This document shows, in pieces, positions 12,710-22,049 of a stretch of 59,958 bases of DNA. Position 1 is the stretch's first letter, and the number at the start of each line of letters is the position of its first letter. The DNA lies in NCBI GenBank assembly GCA_003693705.1, contig RBZT01000574.1:1-59958 (forward strand), read 5' to 3'. Under the pieces are notes generated by a model. It worked only from the letters and a program-made list of their open reading frames with translations, searched no databases and was not told the DNA's origin. A program made the translations under genes and the position numbers. Source of the DNA: Polymyxa betae (Eukaryota; Endomyxa; Phytomyxea; Plasmodiophorida; Plasmodiophoridae).

Positions 12710-14525
12710 ATGGTCGGGCTCGGCGTCGACTGGCTGGCCGTGGGCGGCGTCACCGACGACGAGATCGAACGGCTGCGGGCGTTCGGGCTGCAGACGGCCG
12801 CCGACGTCCTGCAGTTCCGCGTCGCCGATCTCGCCGACAAGCTGCAGATGCCGCTGGAACGCGCCCTGGCTGTCGTCAAGGCCGCTCGAGGCCATCCTCG
12901 GACTGCCTGTAAGGCCAACAAGCTCTTCAGTCTAGGGTTTTAGGGTTTCCTCAATCAGCATTGTCGATGAATGCGCCTAAAACGTCTTGATTTGATTTCG
13001 TTTTTCAAGAAGTTTTTCTTTTGCTAAAATGGTTTCCTTGATCACGTTTTTTGGATGTTTTTCTTCTGCTAAAATGGTTTCCTTGAACAAGTTTTTGTGT
13101 TTTCTCTTTGAAGAGGGTTTGGTCTTTGCTGATGCTGTTTATTTCTCGCGTTTAAGCTGCAAATCGCTGAATGCTGTGATAGACAGTGATAACGAAGCGG
13201 CTGGCCCCATCTCAACCTCAACATTGCTGCTGCCAAGCGATCTGCAAGGAATCCTGGCCTCCGATCTGATCCGCCAACGCCGATCGTCGCCTTTCAAGCC
13301 GATCGTATCCATGTGCCCCGATTTAGATCGAATCTTGGGCGGCGGTTTTGCTATTGGACTGCTCACTGAAATTTGTGGGCTGCCAGGCCTTGGGAAAACA
13401 CAGCTCTGGTATTACTATAATTTCAAACCTTACCTATATCTACTGCAAACTTTTTCTCACATCAAAGTTGTATTTCGTATTTTTTCTCCCATCATTTAAA
13501 AAGATATCTTCAAGCATGAATCTTTGCATTTCTTTCATCATTTTTAGAGAAATCTTCAAGCGTGAATTTTTTCATTTCTCTCATCATTTTAGACGAAATC
13601 TTCAAGCATGAATCTTTGCATATCTCTCATGCTTTTAGAGGAAATTTTCATGCATGAAACTTTGCGAATTGTTTCTTGTTCTTTCACGTTTAACTGTAAA
13701 CATTCTTCATATGCGATGTTTGTTAAGTGTATCATTGGCAGTATGCAGTTAGCCTGTACTGTCCAGATTCCTCAGACCATGCAAGGCAACCAAGGCGAAG
13801 CGATCTATATCGGTGCGTGCTGTTCATTTCCTGATTACGATGTCGCTTAATTCTGGGTTAGATTGTGAAGGATCGCTGGTCGCACAACGACAATTGCAGG
13901 TCGGTTTCCTCAGAATCGTGGCAATGTCGATTCTGACCTCTCTCAGATCGCTGAAGCGCTCTGCGCCATTTTGCAAAAATCGGGCAACGCCATCTCCGCC
14001 GAGACGATGCTTTCGAGAATCCACGTCTATCGCGTCTTCAACGCCGTTCAGCAGCAAAGCGTCATTCGCGTCCTTCCTGCATTTCTCGCAGAGCACCCCA
14101 ACGTTCGCCTTCTGAGTACGCCCCATCAGCCCAGGGGCTAGCACCACCCTAACGTCGTGCTGTGTTTAGTTATCGATTCCGTCGCTTTCCACATGCGTCA
14201 TGGCGTTCCTGATTTGTCGCAGCGAACGCGGCTGCTGGCGTCGATGGCGCAGCAGCTGACGTTCCTGGCGCAGAAATTCCACCTGGCCGTGATCATGACG
14301 AATCAGATGGCGATCGCTGCCGACCGGGCGTCGTTGGTGCCCGCCCTGGGACCCAGCTGGGCCCATCATTCGAATCACAGAATCGTCTTAGAGCCGGCTG
14401 AAGCTGGAGCGTCGACGATGGCGAAATTGGTGAAGAGCCCATCGCATCCACCAGGTCAGGCTGAATTCGCCATTACAAAGGCTGGCATCAGGACGCCTGC
14501 CAGGAGTCCTCTCTCAGCTGGCTGA
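12710..14525 (+). CDS. RAD51C: RAD51C-like recombinase paralogue
   Basis: Proposed exons 12710-12908, 13183-13408, 13742-13812, 13862-13899, 13947-14115 and 14170-14525 give about 352 aa (human RAD51C is 376). An N-terminal helix-hairpin-helix-like domain precedes the RecA core. Walker A reads GLPGLGKT; the stretch after it (QLACTVQIPQ, then GEAIYIDCEGS) is more like RAD51C than RAD51 or XRCC3. Walker B is LLIID, followed by the L2 region MTNQMAI and ALGPSWAH. RAD51C acts in homologous recombination, in the BCDX2 and CX3 complexes. The first intron boundary is the least sure: an alternative acceptor after 13157 would change a few residues. Introns 1 and 2 carry tandem repeats, and intron 1 starts near a TAGGGTTTTAGGGTTT tract. 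Confidence 0.88.
13007..13110 (+). repeat. Two-copy 45-bp tandem repeat in RAD51C intron 1
   Basis: The word CTAAAATGGTTTCCTTGA occurs at 13024 and again at 13069, with similar flanks rich in GTTTTTCTT. Both copies lie inside the proposed first intron. Confidence 0.8.
13497..13665 (+). repeat. Tandem ~52-bp repeats in RAD51C intron 2
   Basis: Three to four diverged copies share the cores AATCTTCAAGC(A/G)TGAAT and TTTCTCTCATCATTTTAG. Each copy ends in a T-rich stretch plus TAG that resembles a 3' splice site, upstream of the acceptor that I think is used at 13741. Confidence 0.8.
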
Positions 14526-15024
14526 TCATTTGATGCTCGCTTTTGCTAATCCACAATGCGATTCTCTGCATCCGTTCAAATGCAAAAAGTTGTCAATACA
14601 CTTGATGTATGCTGGATGAGTTGTCAAGCTTCAGCGTATAACGACTAATATAATGGTGCTTTGCTAACTGGTTGATGGCAGTTTGAATATCAAGAGCATT
14701 ATATGTGACATTGTTAAAGTGAAGGGTTCAAAACAATATGCAGCTTATTGGTGTGGATTGGATCAGCATATAATACTTTGTTGATATATATCAACAGGCG
14801 GTGCTGTGTCCCTTGCACAAACCCTAAAGTACGACGGCTTATCGCGTTAACGATTCTCAGGAGCTCATACTTCCGTTTAAAAATTTTCAGCCATATTCTT
14901 ATCTGAAAATACGCAGAAACAACAGAAGTTGATAAAAGTCATTCATATATTAACAAGAAATCCACGATATCAGTTCGAGAATCGATAAATGCAGAGAAGC
15001 GATAATTAAGAGCGAGCACGACAA
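14526..15024. other. Convergent intergenic spacer
   Basis: A 499-bp AT-rich spacer between the 3' ends of RAD51C and the INO80B-like gene. A single CCCTAAA word lies at 14819-14826. I see no gene in it. Confidence 0.5.
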
Positions 15025-15888
15025 CTATGATTTCATATGCAGCTGCTGGTAGCAGTTCAACGAGCAGAGCGGCTTTGAGGTTTTCGAGCACGAATACAGC
15101 CTGGGCTTACCGCAACCGCATCGAGCCTTCTTTTCCGGCCTCGACAGCACCGGCTGCAGATTCAAGCTGTACCCATCAGGCAGAGTAACAGTGGCGATAT
15201 CATGCTCGTCATGAATGAAATTTCTGTAGCGGATGACGCCCGGGTGCGGCACCTTGATCTCCTCCAAGCGACGTTCAGCGGCCGACTTTCTTACATCATC
15301 GCCATTCCGCTGTCGCTTTTTGTCGGATTTCGCTTTGCGAACGCTGGTCTTCTTCAGCAGCCTTTCAATCGTCTCCTGTTTCGCTTGCTCTTCGATCTTA
15401 TCAAGCGCCAGCCTTCTTCTTCGTCTCATTTCGCTTTTTCTCAGAGCCGCTTCTTCTTTAGAAATTGGGCCTAAATCTTGCTCTTCTTCATCGTCTTCTT
15501 CGTCCTCATCTTCTTCGTCCTCCTCATCTTCAGCCTCTTGTGCCTGCTTTAAAGATCGTTGGCGACTCGTCAGCCGATCCTCGGATGGTGCAACCTTCTC
15601 GTCTTCCGATGACACATCCTTGGCATGGATTGCCTCTGGCTCTTCCTCAGGCTCTGGTTCCATTTCTTCAACATAATCGATCTCCGGTTCTAATACAGCA
15701 GGCTCTTCAATTATAGGGGGCTCCTCTTTAGGTTTCTTTTTATCCTCCTTTTTCACCTGCTGCAAGCGTCGCACATAGATCTTAATGGGCGGCCCGCGAA
15801 CGACCTGGATCAGCTCATACGGGTCGGTCTTGATTTCGAATTCGGTCGCCGATGATCGGCGAAGCCGAACCCGAATGCCGGTTGACAT
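15025..15888 (-). CDS. INO80B: INO80 complex subunit B / IES2-like protein
   Basis: A single exon of 287 aa. The central part is a long acidic low-complexity run (Glu/Asp, about residues 60-145). Next comes the basic PAPA-1 signature around residues 150-195: ALRKSEMRRRRRLALDK and then QETIERLLKK. The C-terminus is a HIT-type zinc finger with CGCGKPRLYSC and CSLNCYQQL. This order, acidic region then PAPA-1 then zf-HIT, is that of IES2/INO80B, a subunit that activates the nucleosome-remodelling ATPase INO80 in the nucleus. The start is the first ATG of the frame. The acidic tract on one strand creates serine-rich shadow frames on the other, which I discount. Confidence 0.88.
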   Translation of the reverse strand: MSTGIRVRLRRSSATEFEIKTDPYELIQVVRGPPIKIYVRRLQQVKKEDKKKPKEEPPIIEEPAVLEPEIDYVEEMEPEPEEEPEAIHAKDVSSEDEKVAPSEDRLTSRQRSLKQAQEAEDEEDEEDEDEEDDEEEQDLGPISKEEAALRKSEMRRRRRLALDKIEEQAKQETIERLLKKTSVRKAKSDKKRQRNGDDVRKSAAERRLEEIKVPHPGVIRYRNFIHDEHDIATVTLPDGYSLNLQPVLSRPEKKARCGCGKPRLYSCSKTSKPLCSLNCYQQLHMKS

Positions 15889-16356
15889 TCTGGGCGGTAT
15901 GGTTACCGGTTACCGAGTAGACAGCTAAAGCAGTTGGCTGCGACTAGTGATGTCGCGACTCGAGCGATTCTCGCCTAGACAGACGGCGACGTGAAGGTGA
16001 TGAGCACTATATAGTTATGGGGTGATGGGGTCGTAATGCCGGGTCGAATGGAGAACCCCAACACAGGTCTGGGGTGGACTAATATAGAGACCGTCGGCCT
16101 TTAACGACCACTACCCGCGATCTCTTATAGTCCGAGATCATCTCTCTAAACCACCCAGTCCTGTGTCGTCCTGTAAGCCGCTCTGCATTCTGGAAGCGAA
16201 TCTGCATTCCAGAACGCGAATCTACATTCCAGAAAGCTAATCGGCATTCCAGAAGCGAATCTGCATTCCAGAAAGCGAATCGCCATTCCAAAAGCGAATC
16301 TGCATTTTTGAAGGGAATCGGGTTGGAGAGTTTATCGCTGATACGAAGACAGCGTA
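15889..16356. other. Spacer upstream of the INO80B-like gene
   Basis: About 470 bp between two genes on the minus strand. It holds the INO80B promoter side and, nearer the RS-HUB1 gene, the minisatellite listed next. No coding region is seen. Confidence 0.5.
16182..16319. repeat. Minisatellite, seven units of 19-20 bp
   Basis: Seven imperfect copies with consensus CTGCATTCCAGAAGCGAAT are arrayed head to tail just downstream of the HUB1 stop codon. They create a repetitive minus-strand open frame with alternating FWN/AD residues that I regard as an artefact. Confidence 0.9.
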
Positions 16357-17846
16357 TTAATTATAGTAGAGCTCGAGACTCATGCCGTCCAAGACCTCGT
16401 AAGCATCCAGGGTGATGTGGTCTTTGAAGACAGTGTACCATTTCTGAAGGCGAATCTTCTCGGGGCGAACGCCGACCTGGACGGCGATCAGTTGCTTGAG
16501 CTGCCCGACCGTATCGGTCTTGAGACATTTGACGCGCGTTTTCGTCCCGAGACGATCGTTCAGCACGACTGCAATGAAAGTCAGAATCAATCTGCTACTA
16601 AACAGCACAGATACAAACCTTCGATGGCGCCGGCAGACGACGTCCCGGCTCCTTGCAAACCTTTTTTCTCAGCAGCGAGAATCTCCATTGCTTGCTCTTC
16701 GAGTTTCGAAACTTTCCGCTTTTCGGGTTGATTTTTCAGCTTCATCTTGAGACGCAAAGCAGGTTTCTTCTCGATCCCAGTTTCAGCCGCGACTGGACCA
16801 GCACTGCAGCAAAAAATCAGTCGAGATCAATAACAGAGCTAACACATTTACCTGTTAGTCTCGGGTTTCTCTTCGTCGATCTTCTTAACATCATCTCCTT
16901 GATCAGCAGTAGTATCAGGTCTGTGCAGAAGGTTTGCCTCAGAAACGGAATGCAAAATAAGCAAAGCGAAAGCTGCCACAAAATCGTTCTAAAATAGAAT
17001 TACAAAAACAAGACTGAGGCCTGCTATGGAAAATAACACGAAAACCAGAAGCCAGATTAATGTCAAAAACCAAAAGCAAAGTTATGCTATTATTAAGACA
17101 TTGGAACCCGAATAGCAGCAAAATAAGGTCGAAAAGCAGATTGGAAGAAGCTCAAACTCGTTCAGTAACAATTAACAGCTTATAGCTAACCGCTGCTGAA
17201 GCGAAGGTGATTGATCCAGCTCTTTGTCCTGGGCGTGCTGGCTCATACCGGAATCGCGCTGTTCGTCACGATGATGCCTCTTCTCGTCGCGCTCTTTATC
17301 GTCATCGCGATCGTCCTTTCTATCGTGACCTCGACTGTCACGACGATCTCGATGGTCTCGATCGCGATGCCGATCGTGATCTGACGAGCGACGATGCGGG
17401 CGATCGTCGTGTCGTCGATCACTACGATTATGACGCCGATCACTATCGTAACGATCTTCATGACCATCGCGTCGTCGGCGATCATAACTGCTCCTACGAC
17501 GATCGTGATGTCGCTTTGGAGACCGAGAGCGATCCCGATCGTGACGTCTTGGAGATCTATCTCTGTCATGGCGTCGTGGCGACCTGTGTTTATCGTGATA
17601 TCGTCTCGAACGGTCTCCATCTCGGTGATGACGAGAACGATGGCGATCGCCTTCGTCGGATTTATCATCATCTCGGCTCTCACTCGGCGAACGCCTTGAC
17701 GCCTTCTTCGTATCGGCAGGATCCTTTCGCTCTCCATCGATCGCTGGCCAGACATTGACAGCTCTGGGTCTCATCTCTCCACTGCCGCTGGAGTTCGCAT
17801 CGTCGTCAGGCTTAACAGCAGCCGCCGACGCCGAAGGTGACGACAT
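16357..17846 (-). CDS. RS/RD-rich protein fused to C-terminal HUB1/UBL5 ubiquitin-like domain
   Basis: Exons 17846-17191, 16920-16852, 16803-16619 and 16568-16357 join in phase to 373 aa. Residues ~50-200 are an Arg/Asp/His/Ser-rich tract ([12 protein letters not shown] and similar) like those of splicing factors. A charged middle segment follows ([19 protein letters not shown]). The last ~80 residues are HUB1/UBL5: [41 protein letters not shown] and the terminal LELYYN, with the typical tyrosine pair and no diglycine. HUB1 binds spliceosomal proteins (SART1/Snu66) non-covalently and affects 5' splice-site choice. The homologous start IEVV..NDRL is split by the last intron, so the HUB1 domain has no start codon of its own; this argues for a true fusion. 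It is unusual, since HUB1 is normally a free 73-residue protein. Confidence 0.85.
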
Positions 17847-18242
17847 GAAATCACCAACAGAATCGATTTACGCATCAAACGACGTTCACGCATCATCTAA
17901 TTTGATGAAGTTGATTTCTCAGCCTTCAGCCCGTATAGAAATGTTGTAAGAAAACGAATTCAAACGCTGATGCTATTTGTAGCACTAAGAAACGACTTTC
18001 TGTCAAGGATAATTGTTGTAAAGTTTTAATCTTTTCGAACGGAATCTTCAGCCTAGGAAAGCGAGTTCAAACGCGCATGCAAAACAGCCTTCCCATGCAA
18101 GAATAGTTTGAGATGTTTTTGTATTTTTCAAGATTCAATCCTCAGCGACTAAAATGCAGATGTCCGAGAGCATGGTTTCGATAAACTATCAGCAGACAGA
18201 ATGCGATTGTTAGCTGAAGAGAGATCCGATCGACAGTTGCGA
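17847..18242. other. Divergent spacer between the RS-HUB1 and CAP genes
   Basis: About 400 bp, AT-rich, between divergent genes. Nothing beyond probable promoter sequence can be seen. Confidence 0.4.
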
Positions 18243-18342
18243 TATGATTCATGTGAAAGTTGAGTCACATCGATCCAGGGTTGACTCGAGCTCAGAGGCA
18301 CCAGATCATAACCTTATTGATCCCGACATCCCCATCGAACCA

Positions 18343-19281
18343 ATGATATTTTTATTTATTGCACTCGTAACCTTACCCATGGCCAGAGCCGTCCTGTCGG
18401 TCAACGACATGATCGCGGCTCACAATTCGGCACGAGCCGAGATCGGCCTGGGCGCCGTCACCTGGATGGCGTCATTAGAAGCCAGCGCTCAAGCGGCGGT
18501 CGCCAACTGCCCTACCACCCATGATCCGAAGGCGAATTCGATCGAGAACTTGTCCTGGGGTTGGCCGACCATGACCACGGCCGAAGCCTTCAAGAACTGG
18601 TACGATGAGAAGCCCGCCTATCTGCCCCAATCGCAATCGTGTGCCGCCGGTCAAGTCTGCGGCCATTACATGAACATTGTCGGGCTAACCTCCATCGTTA
18701 TCACAGCACGTCTGCTGACTTTCCTGCCACAGGTCCAGTACGCCGGCATCGGCTGCGCCGTGAACAACTGTGCGAATCTGTTCGGCCAACCCAAGGTCGA
18801 CACGTACGCCTGTCATTACGCACCGATGTCGTCGGCGTCGACGACAGCACCAACAACGGCGCCAACAACGCCGCCCGTGACAGCGCCAGCGGCAATGCGG
18901 TCAAGTCCAGCGACGGCAACAGCAGCTCCAACGATGGCGGCGGATGCATCACAAAACACAACGAAACCGTCGGCGGCGGTCCCGAGCGTGGCGTCTGACA
19001 TCGTTTTGCCGCTGATGACCGCGATTGCCAACAGCAGCAGCGTATCAGGGCAGGATTGTTCGGGCGGAAACCGAACCGCTTCCGTGATGTTCGCTTTCAA
19101 GAACCGAGTTCCGGCCACACCCGACTTCGCCCAACCCGCCCCGAAATCGCGATGGTCGTCGTTCGACCAAACTAGATCGATGCCGACACCATCAAGCCGA
19201 CATAATCGTCGACCAAGTCGCTATGACCTGCAACCGCCACGGCAGCAACCCTGGGCGAGAACTGCCACCATCGTCGTTTAA
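18343..19281 (+). CDS. Secreted CAP/SCP/PR-1-like protein
   Basis: From ATG 18343 the protein starts with a signal peptide (MIFLFIALVTLPMARA) and continues with a CAP domain: DMIAAHNSARAEIG, ENLSWGW, a NWYDE helix, CGHYMNIV and then YAGIGCAVNNC. The HN/E/GHY positions are the ones that line the CAP cleft. The C-terminal half is Ala/Pro/Thr/Ser-rich, probably a disordered, O-glycosylated tail. A 54-nt intron at 18679-18732 is likely: it would remove an insert not seen in the family, but its length is a multiple of three, so the unspliced form also reads through. An upstream in-frame ATG at 18244 would bury the signal peptide and is less likely. Family members are extracellular proteins of diverse function, some binding sterols. 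A degraded copy of its 3' end lies at 21565-21915. Confidence 0.8.
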   Translation: MIFLFIALVTLPMARAVLSVNDMIAAHNSARAEIGLGAVTWMASLEASAQAAVANCPTTHDPKANSIENLSWGWPTMTTAEAFKNWYDEKPAYLPQSQSCAAGQVCGHYMNIVGLTSIVITARLLTFLPQVQYAGIGCAVNNCANLFGQPKVDTYACHYAPMSSASTTAPTTAPTTPPVTAPAAMRSSPATATAAPTMAADASQNTTKPSAAVPSVASDIVLPLMTAIANSSSVSGQDCSGGNRTASVMFAFKNRVPATPDFAQPAPKSRWSSFDQTRSMPTPSSRHNRRPSRYDLQPPRQQPWARTATIVV

Positions 19282-19911
19282 TAAATTATATTCTGAATCC
19301 AGGCGCTGTTTCCCTTTACCTGAATACTCGAGGCGTGGGTTACAAAAATGATTATTTTTAATCAGTGACTTTGTTATTCGTAATATAAAGTTTGTTTAAG
19401 AAAAAACAATGTTTCACCCTCGTCTTGGCTACCGGATAACTCAAACGTGGCGATCCAACGTTCAGTTCTGGCGATCATGACTATTATATGGTCGAAATAC
19501 GATCTTCACATTGGTCTTTCTTGTCAAATTCGAAGGCATCCGTTCTGATTTATTGTATCCACTAAAAGGTCGAAGATGGAGGATTCCGTATCCGATGCTG
19601 CTCTATCATTTTCACAGATGTAGATGTGCTGGCACTCGCATGAAAGTCACAATCTCTCTATGATCGATGGCTTCAAATTCAAATAAAGACGATCTAGATG
19701 GCGTTTCAATCTACGTACCAATGTCCCATATCTGACTGCTCTAACGTCTTCTTGTTTGCAGGCCCTCTATCGGAACAATATTTTCTCGCAAACTATCTGA
19801 ACAATATGTTCTCGCTAACGATTCTGCGTCCTATCAGCGGAATGATCAGCAGATGCCTTGCCGCAGGGACGGCTTCAAATCTTCTCCATTTAACGCGGAA
19901 AACATCTGAAT
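19282..19911. other. Convergent spacer after the CAP gene
   Basis: About 630 bp, AT-rich, between the 3' ends of the CAP and SAP-domain genes. Short frames only; no supportable gene. An ATTTTTAAT-rich start follows the CAP stop. Confidence 0.45.
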
Positions 19912-21120
19912 TTAGTGGAAATGAATAATGCCATTTGCCGTTGTGGCGAAGGAAATAATCCGGTAGTTATTCCCAGGATCCTGCGGTGCCGGCCCGCCCA
20001 GATTTCCGGCAGCGTTTCGAAAATGTGTTCGTGTGATGTTCCCCATTGAGCGTGCACTCTCGACATTCCCGGCCAACTGGACCATGCCTGGTACCGGCGC
20101 CCCATCGGCTGGATCCACTGGTGGTGAGATCATTCGCCGCGCATCGACGCTGTTAAGAATGGCTTGGAAGCCAGGAGCCTGGCCATCGACACGGATTAGC
20201 ATCATATAGGGCGGATCAAGGAAATTGTCGATCCACGGCCGGGACGCCACCCATTCGCCAAGCTTGACTTCGAGCTCGTTCGCCAGTTGGCGCTCCTCGG
20301 CTGTCGCCCCGCAGCTGAGCGTCGCATCGACGGCTGATGACGATTTCTGAGCTATCAGCAACGGCAGCATCTCGCTGATAGCCGGATTGTCAGATTCCGC
20401 CAGCGGCTGTAGCAGCTGAGCATACTTCTGGATGGGAATGGGCGGTTTGCGTTCAGCGTCCGATAACTCACAGAGACGCTCCTCTTCCCGTTGCAGGTAA
20501 AGCAGGTCGGCGCCGAGCTCTGGATAGCCTGCGATTGACGGGATGGATTCGACAAGTTGATGGGCGTCGTCGACAGGAGATATTTGAGGCTCCTCCAGGC
20601 GCTCAAATAGTAGGTCACGATCTTCAAGGCGTGTTGCTCTAAGCGCCTGCCATAAATGATAGGTCAGGGCAGCGATCGCGATCTTTCTGGCATCTCCGAA
20701 CGAGTCGGTTTCCAGCAGGCCAATAACGCGTCGCAACTCGGAGATGGTGACGGCTTTGATGTTCTCTATTGACGCAACGAAAGCGTCGATATTATCGGTA
20801 TCGATGACGACCTCGGCCGGCGGCGGTTCTTCTCCCAGCAGGCGACTGATCAAAACAGACTTCGTGCCGCTCGTGGCCATAGACCGCATCTGTAGCAGCT
20901 GGCGCAGTTGCTTTTCCGTCAGCAGTTCGACGTCGACTTCCAATATGCGACTGCTCGAAGGGTCAGACGACGCTGCATTTTGCCGACCATGTCGACCGAG
21001 AGCTTCACTGACAGTGAACGTCGGCGGCCAGAGACAAACAATGCGCCATATGTTTGAGAATTCTACTGCGCTTTCAACATGTCCTTCCTCAATCCGATGT
21101 ATTTGTCGACATTGTGGCAT
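19912..21120 (-). CDS. SAP-domain hypothetical protein
   Basis: A single exon of 402 aa starting at ATG 21120. Around residues 68-97 there is a SAP-like helix-turn-helix (VELLTEKQLRQLLQMRS, then SGTKSVLISRLLGE), a fold that commonly binds DNA or RNA. The rest is alpha-helical and acidic. Near the C-terminus the segment PWIDNFLDPPYMMLIRVDG is followed by a Gly/Asn/Pro-rich tail. I do not recognise the family beyond SAP. The N-terminal ~40 residues look less coding-like, so the true start could be internal or in another exon. It is divergently arranged with TAP42, with duplicated gene debris between them. Confidence 0.65.
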   Translation of the reverse strand: MPQCRQIHRIEEGHVESAVEFSNIWRIVCLWPPTFTVSEALGRHGRQNAASSDPSSSRILEVDVELLTEKQLRQLLQMRSMATSGTKSVLISRLLGEEPPPAEVVIDTDNIDAFVASIENIKAVTISELRRVIGLLETDSFGDARKIAIAALTYHLWQALRATRLEDRDLLFERLEEPQISPVDDAHQLVESIPSIAGYPELGADLLYLQREEERLCELSDAERKPPIPIQKYAQLLQPLAESDNPAISEMLPLLIAQKSSSAVDATLSCGATAEERQLANELEVKLGEWVASRPWIDNFLDPPYMMLIRVDGQAPGFQAILNSVDARRMISPPVDPADGAPVPGMVQLAGNVESARSMGNITRTHFRNAAGNLGGPAPQDPGNNYRIISFATTANGIIHFH

Positions 21121-21384
21121 TCGTATGGCTTCTCTACACTCATAATCTAACTTGTTTATCTTTTGAAGATATTTTTTGTCCCAGGACCTAGTTCTAGGAT
21201 GAAATTTTCAACTTAATCATCAATTCTAAATCAATATGTTGTATTGAAGTTGAGCTTCAGCAAAATTTAAAAGAGCTTTTATGATACCAGGTAAAACCAG
21301 ATTTTGACCATTTCTCCCTCGAGTCTGGAAGCCGCACAGTCAGCTACATTATACACTCGCTCATACGTTTACATATCGGCACCA

Positions 21385-21480
21385 AGGCTAATCGCGACTC
21401 TGGCCGAGCTCAGTCGTCAAGCTGATGCATACGACGACTGGGCCGAACTTGCCGCCATTTACCCAGTTGATTTTGTGAGT
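21385..21480 (+). pseudogene. Degenerate copy of the TAP42 gene 5' end
   Basis: The text matches the start of the TAP42 gene at 22049-22130: shared words include GGCCGAGCTC, CGTCAAGCTGA and CGACGACTGGGCCGA. It encodes ATLAELSRQADAYDDWAEL before diverging. No full open frame follows. Even the sequence before it resembles the TAP42 upstream region. Confidence 0.8.
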
Positions 21481-21564
21481 GCAGAGGCCAAGTCGTAGAG
21501 AGTTTCTTTCCACTTTCCAGCAAACGTAGCTACCCTTCGGCCAGCAAACCAAGACAGACGTCAA

Positions 21565-21915
21565 ATGACACTAACGACAGTGCCAGCAAGGACGACAATA
21601 TCGTCATCGACAGCAAAAAATCTCCACCGACGACTGCGTCTGCAATCAACAGCTCAACGAAGGTATCGCCTGCTCAGATTGGCGTTAGCAGAATCTATGC
21701 ACGGCACTAAACTACTTTTGTAAATGCTGGATGAAAAAACAGAATCCAGGCCACCCCGACTTCCCTCAACCCGACCCAGAACTGCGGCGGTGCGTTAAAG
21801 TACCAAATTAGGTCGAGGCCGACTCCATCAAACCCGATACAATCGTCATCCACTGCATGCCACACCAGCAATCTTGGGCGAGAAAAGGTACCAACGTCGT
21901 TTGATAAAGTGCCTT
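21565..21915 (+). pseudogene. Degenerate copy of the CAP gene 3' end
   Basis: The region matches the last ~180 bp of the CAP gene (19105-19285): shared words include CCCGACTTC, CTGGGCGAGA and ACCAACGTCGTTT (ACCATCGTCGTTTAATAA in the gene), in the same order. Frameshifts and stops show that it is dead. It sits directly behind the TAP42 fragment. Confidence 0.75.
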
Positions 21916-22049
21916 AAATATAATCTGGCATCAATCAATAAAGCGAAAGAAGACGAGTCGGGAGGCCACGCAGTCGGCGTCATCGCCGGCTCATTTTAGA
22001 CTCTGAATAGGGCTAGACCCCAGTCTGGACCCCATCGTCCCATCACCTA

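Noticed and set aside
15233-15676. Serine-rich plus-strand frames opposite INO80B
   Set aside because: Antisense of the Glu/Asp-rich run (TTC/CTC codons read as Ser/Leu).
16079-16291. Minus-strand frame with repeated FWN/AD residues
   Set aside because: It is simply the translation of the 19-20-bp minisatellite; unit lengths change between 19 and 20, so the frame is not conserved.
17207-17758. Plus-strand frame of 183 codons rich in Asp, Arg and His
   Set aside because: It is the antisense of the RS/RD-rich tract of the HUB1 fusion gene; GATCG/CGATC repeats are open in several frames.
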